Assembly (NCBI GenBank): GCA_050013875.1
Contig: JBEKEK010000015.1
Location: 32,146-96,145, forward strand
Reading direction: 5' to 3'
From: Trebonia sp050013875
Lineage (GTDB): Bacteria > Actinomycetota > Actinomycetes > Streptosporangiales > Streptosporangiaceae
DNA: 64,000 bases
Below the pieces are notes generated by a model. The model searched no databases. It was not told the origin of the DNA and saw only the letters and a program-made list of their open reading frames with translations. The stretch's first letter is position 1; each line of letters starts with the position of its first letter. This document shows positions 58,166-64,000 of this stretch, piece by piece. Both the position numbers and the translations under genes were made by a program.

Positions 58166-60013
58166 TCAGCCGGGCTCCGGCCCGGTCGCCGCGGGGCGCT
58201 GCGGGTCGGCCGACCAGGCCGACCACGATCCTGGGTAGAGGGCGGCGTCGATGCCGGCGATTCGCAGCGCGGCGACGTCATGCGCCGCGGTGACACCCGA
58301 ACCGCAGTACACCCCGACCGAGGCCCCGGGCACGGCGCCGAGCCCGGCGTACCTGGCCCGGAGCACCTCGGGGGCGGCGAAACGGCCGTCGGCGGTCAGG
58401 TTGCCGGCCGCGGGGGCGCTGCGCGCGCCGGGGATGTGACCCGCCCGCGCGTCAACCGGCTCGGTCTCGCCCCGGTACCGCTCACCCGCGCGGGCGTCGA
58501 GCAGCACGCCGTCGCGGGCCAGGGCCGCCGCCTCGTCGGCGGTCAGCACCGGCAAGTGGCCGCCGACCAGGCTGACGTCGCCCCGGTCCGGCTGCTCATC
58601 GCCGGCCCGCAGCTCGAATCCGGCGTCGGTCCAGGCAGCGAGGGCGCCGTCCAGGATCCTGACATCGGGCAGCCCTGCCCAGCGCAGCAGCCACCAGGCC
58701 CGCGCCGCGGCCAGCGCGCCGTTGTTGTCGTAGACGACGACTGGCTGCCCGGTCCGCACGCCCCACGAGCGCGCCGCCTCCTGGAGCACGGCCGGGTCAG
58801 GCAGCGGGTGCCGCCCGGCTGCCGCGGCCGGCGGCGCGGCGAGCTGGGTGTCAAGGTCGGCGTAAACGGCCCCGGGGATGTGGCCGTCGAGGAAGTGCTC
58901 ACGTCCGGCTGTGTCGCCCAGCGCCCAGCGGACGTCGAGAACGGCTGGCGGTCCAGCGCCGTCAAGCAGTTTTCGCAGCGTGACCGCGTCGATGAGGACG
59001 TCGCCGGAGCGCAGCTGCGGCACGGTCGCGAGCAGGTCGTCCTCGCCGAGGGTGCCGGCTTCGGCGCCGTCCCGCCAGGCCCGGTAGGCGCGTTCGGCGA
59101 CCGCTTCGTTGACCGGGGCCGCCCGGCCGAGCAAGCGCGCGGCGAGCACGATCTCGCCGTTGAGGAAATCCGTCTCCAACGGGCTCGACCTGGTGATGCT
59201 CTGCCAGGTCGAGTTGCCGCCGTACTCCACGCCCGCGGCCCTGCGCACGCTCACCCGGGCCGTGTCCGCCGTGGACTCCCGCTCCGTGTCGGCGATGTCC
59301 AGGCCGGACGCGGTGAGGATCTCGCGCGCCTCCGCGCGGAGCAGCTGCGCCGCGCGGTCACGAAGTTCCCCTGGCGGGTAGAGCGCGGCCAGCGCGAACG
59401 TCACGCTGGACGTCAGCTTGGCCGCCTTCCAGCGCTGGATGTCCTCGACCACCTGCGCCTCGAACGAGCTGGCGCGCAGGTCGGCCGCTATCGCGGCCAG
59501 CCGGGGATGCGCGCCGCCCGGGTACGCCCCGAGCCAGACGACGCCGACAGCGGGCCAGCCCGGTGCGCTGACCTCGCCGACCCGGACGTAGCTGGCCGGA
59601 AGCCACAGGACAGCGCCGAAAACGGTCTTGAACCGGCGCAGCGCGACGCGTTCGGCCTCGAGGCCGTTCTGCAGCGTCAGCACGGGGATACTCGCCCCGG
59701 CCGTCGATACCGTGCCGTCGGCCCGCCGCACCGGGCGCGGCGCCCACTGCGCGATCACTGGTTCGACGTCTTGCGTCTTGGTCGCGAGCACGAGCACGTC
59801 GCCTGCCGTCAGCTCGATCTCGCTCGGGTCGCCGACGGCGGGCAGGTCGAGCTGCCGTGTCCCGTCGGGCCGTGAATACCGCACCGCCGCGTCGCGCAGC
59901 GCGGCCAGCTGCGCGCCGCGGGAGACGAGCACGACAGCACGGCCGGCGCGGTGCAGCTCGGCAGCGAATGTTACGCCGATGCCGCCCGCGCCGACGATGA
60001 CATACTTGCTCAC
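58166..60013 (-). CDS. Ketopantoate-reductase-like domain fused to a double-rhodanese sulfurtransferase
   Basis: The 615-residue protein joins two enzymes. Residues 1-310 are of the ApbA/PanE type: YVIVGAGGIGVTFAAELHRAGRAVVLVSRG, VLVLATKTQDVEPVI, VLTLQNGLEAERVALRRF, the catalytic Lys in RWKAAKLTSSV and NSTWQSITRSSPLETDFLNGEIV. Residues 340-605 are two rhodanese domains like thiosulfate or mercaptopyruvate sulfurtransferase: FLDGHIPGAVYADLDTQL, then GHIPGARSAP and the active Cys in VYCGSGVTAAHDVAAL. The first rhodanese domain lacks a Cys (DNNGALAAA), as usual. The fusion suggests an NADPH-linked step on a keto or thiol compound followed by sulfur transfer. It overlaps the hydrolase gene by 4 bp. 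Confidence 0.9.
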   Translation of the reverse strand: MSKYVIVGAGGIGVTFAAELHRAGRAVVLVSRGAQLAALRDAAVRYSRPDGTRQLDLPAVGDPSEIELTAGDVLVLATKTQDVEPVIAQWAPRPVRRADGTVSTAGASIPVLTLQNGLEAERVALRRFKTVFGAVLWLPASYVRVGEVSAPGWPAVGVVWLGAYPGGAHPRLAAIAADLRASSFEAQVVEDIQRWKAAKLTSSVTFALAALYPPGELRDRAAQLLRAEAREILTASGLDIADTERESTADTARVSVRRAAGVEYGGNSTWQSITRSSPLETDFLNGEIVLAARLLGRAAPVNEAVAERAYRAWRDGAEAGTLGEDDLLATVPQLRSGDVLIDAVTLRKLLDGAGPPAVLDVRWALGDTAGREHFLDGHIPGAVYADLDTQLAAPPAAAAGRHPLPDPAVLQEAARSWGVRTGQPVVVYDNNGALAAARAWWLLRWAGLPDVRILDGALAAWTDAGFELRAGDEQPDRGDVSLVGGHLPVLTADEAAALARDGVLLDARAGERYRGETEPVDARAGHIPGARSAPAAGNLTADGRFAAPEVLRARYAGLGAVPGASVGVYCGSGVTAAHDVAALRIAGIDAALYPGSWSAWSADPQRPAATGPEPG

Positions 60014-60759
60014 AGCTTTTCGCTGATCGCGATGGGCAGCACGTCCGTACCCAGCCGCAGTCGCTCGAGGAACAAGACGATCGTCGCCGCGACCGTTCGG
60101 TGGGTGACGTCGTTCAGCACGTCGTGCACGCCGCCGGTGATGCTAACCAGTTCGGCCCGCGGGGCCTGAGCGTAGCGTTCGCGCGCGTCGGTCAGCGGGC
60201 TGACCGGATCGGCCGCCCCATGCAAGGCGAGGACTGGCTGCTCCAGCCGTCCCAGGTCCGCCAGCGATTCCCAGCCACCGGGGACCGGCTCATAGAGCGC
60301 GCCCCGGCGTAGCCCCTGACCTGCCAGCCGTCCGCGATGAGTCGGGCACGCGGTCCGGGCCGCGAGCTCGGCCTCCCACGAGCCGGACAGCGACTCGTCA
60401 CCCCCGGCCGGCCCCTCCGCCGTCGGCAATCCCGCCAGCACCAGCGCGTCGACCCCGGTGACCTGGCCGGAGGCGGCCAGCCCGGCCGCGAAAAACGCCC
60501 CGGTGTCCGATCCAACCAGCACGAACGGCCGCACGCCGGCTGCCACGGCAAGCACCTGGGACGTGGCCAGCGCGGGGTCCGCGACGGGATCGGCGACCGC
60601 GTGCACCCGGTACCCGTCGCTGGCGACCCGGCGCCCGAATCGTTCGTACAGTTCGGGCGACTCTCCCCGGCCGGGGATCAGGACCAGCGTGCCGCGCGGG
60701 GCGATGCCCTCCGGCCCGGCCCAGTACGCCGCCGTGGCCTGCTTGGTGACCAGGGTCAT
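60010..60759 (-). CDS. Alpha/beta hydrolase with Asp at the nucleophile position
   Basis: The 249-residue protein has the alpha/beta hydrolase fold: TLVLIPGRGESPELYERFGRRVASDGYRVHAV, nucleophile elbow FVLVGSDTGAFFAAGLAASG, acid in ALHGAADPVSPL and His in GGVHDVLND. The elbow reads G-S-D-T-G, so Asp stands where most members have Ser. That is the arrangement of haloalkane dehalogenases, epoxide hydrolases and fluoroacetate dehalogenase. The short helical cap differs from those families. It is first in the operon, with the fusion gene next, under the promoter at 60805-60832. Confidence 0.85.
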   Translation of the reverse strand: MTLVTKQATAAYWAGPEGIAPRGTLVLIPGRGESPELYERFGRRVASDGYRVHAVADPVADPALATSQVLAVAAGVRPFVLVGSDTGAFFAAGLAASGQVTGVDALVLAGLPTAEGPAGGDESLSGSWEAELAARTACPTHRGRLAGQGLRRGALYEPVPGGWESLADLGRLEQPVLALHGAADPVSPLTDARERYAQAPRAELVSITGGVHDVLNDVTHRTVAATIVLFLERLRLGTDVLPIAISEKL

Positions 60760-60805
60760 CGCTGGCCGCCGCCAAGACTAGCTTTTCCATCCATATCGAT
60801 TAAAA

Positions 60806-60860
60806 TAGTAGGGATATCTGGGGAGCGTCCAACGACGATCTCGAATCGCCTTCGATCGCG
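60806..60860 (-). promoter_or_regulatory. Promoter of the hydrolase/sulfurtransferase operon, copy B of a duplicated block
   Basis: On the minus strand TTGGAC (60832-60827), 16 bp, TACTAT (60810-60805) mirror copy A at 57973-58027. The shared CGATTCGxGATCGTCG stretch again precedes the -35. The block lies between the hydrolase gene and the divergent LysR gene, which is the classical place for a LysR site. Confidence 0.68.
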
Positions 60861-60901
60861 AACCCTTATCAGTGCAGCTGGGCAGTGGAACTGAGGTGGA
60901 A

Positions 60902-61783
60902 ATGTCGCGAGTGCTAGACATCGTTCCGCTGCGCAGCCTTATCGCCGTGGCTGACGCCGGCGGCTTTCACCGCGCCGCGGCGGACCTTCAGCTCAGCCAG
61001 TCCGCCGTGAGCCAGCACATCCGCCGCCTGGAGAAGGCGCTGGGCCGGCCGCTGGTCGAGCCGGACGGCCGCCGGGCGAGGCTGACCCAGGCCGGCGTCG
61101 CGCTGCTGGCCGAGGCCCGCCGGATCGTCACGGTTCACGACGAGGCGCTGCAGCGACTGGCGCCGGCCGAGGGCCCGGAGTTCATCATCGGCACGACCGA
61201 CCACGCCGCCGACCACATACTGCCTCCTATCGTCACCGAACTCGGCGTGACCTCGCCTGCCCTGAGTGTCAAGTTCCGCTTCGACCGGACCACACCGCTC
61301 AACGAGGCGCTGGACCGCGGCATCATCGACCTGGCGGTTTTCATCACCGAGGCAAGCGCGCAGACGGGCACACTGGTCGGCTCGCTCCCGCTCGTGTGGT
61401 GCGCCGCATCGGGCTGGAAGCCCCCGGCAGGGGCGGGAGCATGGCCGCTAATCGCGATCGAAGAGCCCTGCGCAATCCGCGGCCGGGCGCTCGCCGTTCT
61501 CGACGAGAACGGCATCCCGGCCACGGTGGTCGGCGAAGCCGCTGCTCTCGGCGGCGTCCTCAACGCGACCCGCGCCGGGCTCGGCATCAGCCTGCTGGCC
61601 CTGGCCGGGCCGCCGCCGGAGGGCCTGGTCGAAGTGGCCGGCCTGCCGCCCGCACAGTCGATCAGCCTCACCGCGCGCGCCCGGCACGGCGCCGACCAGC
61701 AGGCGGTGCAGTGCGCGATGCGTGTCCTGCAGGCAACCCTGGATAGGAGACCTAGTACCCTTGCCTCGGAATTAAGGACTTAA
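60902..61783 (+). CDS. LysR-family regulator of the organosulfur module
   Basis: The 293-residue protein has a LysR helix-turn-helix (LRSLIAVADAGGFHRAAADLQLSQSAVSQHIRRLEKALGRPLVEPDGRRARLTQAGVALLAEAR). A substrate-binding-type effector domain follows (about 95-280). The ATG at 60902 is preferred, with GAGG about 7 bp upstream; a GTG at 60872 is the alternative. It is divergent from the hydrolase operon and probably activates it and the LLM/SfnB-like operon through the two shared 55-bp blocks. The effector is unknown. Confidence 0.92.
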   Translation: MSRVLDIVPLRSLIAVADAGGFHRAAADLQLSQSAVSQHIRRLEKALGRPLVEPDGRRARLTQAGVALLAEARRIVTVHDEALQRLAPAEGPEFIIGTTDHAADHILPPIVTELGVTSPALSVKFRFDRTTPLNEALDRGIIDLAVFITEASAQTGTLVGSLPLVWCAASGWKPPAGAGAWPLIAIEEPCAIRGRALAVLDENGIPATVVGEAAALGGVLNATRAGLGISLLALAGPPPEGLVEVAGLPPAQSISLTARARHGADQQAVQCAMRVLQATLDRRPSTLASELRT

Positions 61784-61871
61784 CCGGAGGGCGCTCACTG
61801 CACCGACGGTGCAGCGGCAGGAGCCGTCGAAGCCGCGGATCGCCTTCAGCTGACCCCTGGGGGCAACCCGT

Positions 61872-62708
61872 ATGGAACTACTGCACTCCGGCAAGATCCG
61901 TGAGGTCTACGCCGACGGCGACGACATCCTGCTTGTCGCCTCGGACCGGGTCAGCGTCTACGACGTGGTGCTGCCCACGCTGATCCCGGACAAGGGCAAG
62001 ATCCTCACCCAGCTCTCGCTCTGGTGGTTCGGCCAGCTCGCCGACCTGGTGCCCAACCACGTGATCTCGGCCACCGACGTGCCACCAGAATGGGCCGGCC
62101 GCGCGATCCGCTGCCGCCGTCTGGACATGCTCCCCGTGGAATGCATCGCCCGCGGCTACCTGGCCGGGCTCGGCCTGGAGTCTTACAAGGCAACCAGGAC
62201 GATCTCCGGCGTGCCGCTGCCCGAAGGGCTGTCGGAAGGTTCGCAGCTGCCCGAGCCCGTCTTCACGCCCACCACCAAGGCCACCGTCGGGCACGACGAG
62301 TTCATCGACCTCCCCGAGGTCGAGACGGCGGTCGGCGCGGACACGGCCCTTGAGCTCAAGCGGCTCACGCTGGAGGTCTACCGCCGCGGCGCCGAGATCG
62401 CCGCCGCCCGCGGGATCATCATCGCCGACACCAAGCTCGAGTTCGGCCTGGCGCCCGACGGCACCATCGTCCTCGCCGACGAGGTGCTCACCCCGGACTC
62501 ATCGCGGTTCTGGTCAGCGAGCGAATGGCAGCCGGGCGGTCCCCAGCACTACCTGGACAAGCAGTTCGTCCGCGACTGGTCGGCCAGCATCACCGGCTGG
62601 GACCGGAAGCCGCCGGGCCCCGAGATCCCCCATGAGATCGTCAACGCCACCCGCGCCCGCTACATCGAGGTCTACGAGCGCCTAACCGGTACCCAGTGGC
62701 AGGGCTAA
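61872..62708 (+). CDS. purC: Phosphoribosylaminoimidazole-succinocarboxamide synthase PurC
   Basis: The 278-residue enzyme makes SAICAR from CAIR, aspartate and ATP in purine synthesis. Signatures are LHSGKIREVYADGDDILLVASDRVSVYDVVLPTLIPDKGKILTQLSLWWF, CRRLDMLPVECIARGYLAGLGLESY, IIIADTKLEFGL, ADEVLTPDSSRFW and DKQFVRDW. Length is normal. It stands alone between the LysR gene and the convergent cytochrome b gene. There is no purine riboswitch visible upstream. Confidence 0.96.
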   Translation: MELLHSGKIREVYADGDDILLVASDRVSVYDVVLPTLIPDKGKILTQLSLWWFGQLADLVPNHVISATDVPPEWAGRAIRCRRLDMLPVECIARGYLAGLGLESYKATRTISGVPLPEGLSEGSQLPEPVFTPTTKATVGHDEFIDLPEVETAVGADTALELKRLTLEVYRRGAEIAAARGIIIADTKLEFGLAPDGTIVLADEVLTPDSSRFWSASEWQPGGPQHYLDKQFVRDWSASITGWDRKPPGPEIPHEIVNATRARYIEVYERLTGTQWQG

Positions 62709-62767
62709 CGACTCCTAGTACCGCTCCCGCTGCCAACGCGGCCAATAGCTGGCGCGCGTCAACTGGC

Positions 62768-64000
62768 TCAGGCCTGCCCCTGCCCCGCTTCTACGTGGTC
62801 GGGGCTCTGGGGGCTGACCGGCCCGGTTCCCGGGCCGGGCTCGGGCGGTGAGCCGTCCCAGCCCCGCCAGATGAGCTTGTGCACGGGGATGAGGCGGGGG
62901 ATGTCGCGCAGTCCGGGAATGAACGGGATGCAGAGCAGCAGGATGGTTCCCACGCCGGTCATGTAGACCGCGATCATGTCGATGTTGGCCGAGTTGGTCC
63001 AGCCCGGCACCTGGTACCAGAGCGTGTACAGCCACAGCCAGGGCTGGCCGGGGTAGCTGCCGCTCTCGTTCATGACGCCCCACTGGCTGCCGGTCAGGCC
63101 CAGCGCCTGGGCCTGGTCGGAGAAGTAGGAGCCGTCCTCCAGGAACAGCAGCGGCTTGGTGAAGTTGGTGCCGTAGAACGGCTGCTGTGACAGCAGGTCG
63201 GTGTCCAGTCCCCCGCTGCGCGCCAGGCTCAGCTCGCCGGCCATCAGGGCCGGGACCGGTCCGTCGCTAGCGGCCGGGACGACCGGGCTGCCGTTGACGA
63301 ACTTCACGTTCGTCACCGCGTTGAAGTAGGCGTTGGCCCACTTCAGCTGCTGGGCGGCCGGCGCGGCCTGGTAGACGGCGAGCGGGGCGGCGACGCCCGG
63401 GTCGGTGGCGGCGAGCGTCGTTAGCGGTCCGAGTACGAAGTCCTGGGCGGCGTCGACGGGCTGGGTTACGCCCGGGATGGTCTGCGGGGAAAACAGCAGC
63501 CGCTGGACGCTGCCGCTCTGGTTGTTGTACGGCGGACCGTAAAGGGCGGTCTCGCTGCTCCCGTTCAGCTCGCTCGCCGCCGTGGCCAGGAAGTCAGCCG
63601 GGGCGATCCTGGCCCAGGTCGCGATCGTGACCGGCGGCACGTCAGGTGAGGACAGGAAGGCGGCCAGGCCCAGCGTGAGCACCAGCACGATCGCCGCGGC
63701 GATGGTCCCTTCCTTGAGGATGTCGTAGCGGCGGTTCGGGCCCCGCCACGGGGCGGCGTCGGCCGCGGCGATGGCCCGCCGGCGTTGCCGCCCGCTCGCG
63801 GTGACCTCGGCGTCATGCGCGTTGATCGGGTGCGAGACCCCGTGCACCCGCACCAGCAGCACGTGCGCGCCCACGATGGCGATCAGCACGATCGGGACGA
63901 GCACGATGTGCCACATCAGCATCTGGCCGAAGTTCATCACGTTGAAGAACGCGCCGACCCCGACCGAGTTGAACGCGTCCTTGCCGCTGGCGGAGATCCA
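62768..64000 (-). CDS. Cytochrome b N-terminal-domain (QcrB-like) protein, N-terminus outside window
   Basis: The frame is open to the window edge (reading WISASGKDAFNSVGVGAFFNVMNFGQMLMW), so the gene starts beyond 64000 and 410 residues are seen. MLMWHIVLVPIVLIAIVGAHVLLVRVHGVSHP has two His spaced like heme-b ligands of cytochrome b helix D. Then come a helix, a long extracytoplasmic segment (about 250 residues; GPPYNNQSGSVQRLL, LARSGGLDTDLL, PLLFLEDGSYFSDQA, GYPGQPWLWLYTLWYQVP-like) and a last helix with FIPGLRDIPRLIPVHKLIWR. It resembles divergent QcrB-type proteins of actinobacteria. It is a membrane quinol-oxidising component; partners are not visible. Confidence 0.85.
   Translation of the reverse strand, partial: WISASGKDAFNSVGVGAFFNVMNFGQMLMWHIVLVPIVLIAIVGAHVLLVRVHGVSHPINAHDAEVTASGRQRRRAIAAADAAPWRGPNRRYDILKEGTIAAAIVLVLTLGLAAFLSSPDVPPVTIATWARIAPADFLATAASELNGSSETALYGPPYNNQSGSVQRLLFSPQTIPGVTQPVDAAQDFVLGPLTTLAATDPGVAAPLAVYQAAPAAQQLKWANAYFNAVTNVKFVNGSPVVPAASDGPVPALMAGELSLARSGGLDTDLLSQQPFYGTNFTKPLLFLEDGSYFSDQAQALGLTGSQWGVMNESGSYPGQPWLWLYTLWYQVPGWTNSANIDMIAVYMTGVGTILLLCIPFIPGLRDIPRLIPVHKLIWRGWDGSPPEPGPGTGPVSPQSPDHVEAGQGQA

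Noticed and set aside
58019..59875. 618-codon open frame on the plus strand
   Set aside because: It is antisense to the ketopantoate-reductase/rhodanese fusion, whose motifs are unmistakable; this frame shows none.

Overview
The window is uniformly GC-rich and densely coded. Start codons are often GTG or TTG, and neighbouring genes often overlap by 1-11 bp. The gene families (DUF574 methyltransferase, DUF4287, DUF779 beside an aldehyde dehydrogenase, PASTA-less membrane Ser/Thr kinase, actinobacterial paa operon) indicate a soil-type Actinomycetota chromosome, probably Streptosporangiales or Frankia-like. I see no rRNA, tRNA, CRISPR array, integrase, transposase or replication origin.

Layout. 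1-2566: end of a phenylacetyl-CoA epoxidase operon (paaC', paaD, paaE) with a TetR regulator. 2576-5207: a DUF4157 metallopeptidase/phospholipase-like protein with a small partner. 5598-7213: a DUF4126 membrane protein and a saccharopine-dehydrogenase-like protein. 7295-10780: a GAF regulator, aldehyde dehydrogenase and DUF779 set. 11326-12168: remnant of an MFS gene. 12390-15563: a three-gene signalling operon (SpoIIE-type phosphatase, CHASE3 histidine kinase, response regulator). 15662-17717: a DJ-1/PfpI gene facing a MocR regulator across a palindrome-rich gap. 17750-28035: a BtuF-like cobalamin-binding protein, a CarH/LitR-type B12 photoreceptor that appears to use an ATT start, and a divergent seven-gene operon for lipid modification and DNA photorepair. 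28126-39625: assorted metabolic, signalling and decayed genes, including an ECF sigma factor without region 4, an M24 peptidase remnant, a DUF574 methyltransferase, an aquaporin, and a Ser/Thr kinase convergent on and overlapping an FHA gene. 39862-45004: a flavin monooxygenase/OsmC pair and the metX-metY-CoA-binding methionine operon.

45185-52454 looks like a specialised-metabolism island. It has a PadR regulator and a frameshifted ABC exporter behind duplicated promoter/operators, a sulfotransferase, a DpgA-type type III polyketide synthase and a cytochrome b5-desaturase. Several of these proteins carry Pro/Gly-rich segments. 52855-55605: agmatinase-family hydrolase, crotonase and phytanoyl-CoA dioxygenase-like genes. 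55615-61783: an apparent organosulfur module made of an acyl-CoA-dehydrogenase-type monooxygenase, an LLM flavin monooxygenase, a ketopantoate-reductase/double-rhodanese fusion, an alpha/beta hydrolase and a LysR regulator. Its two minus-strand operons share a duplicated 55-bp promoter block. 61872-64000: purC and the 3' part of a cytochrome b gene.

All assignments come from reading the sequence and recalling family motifs; no database search was run.
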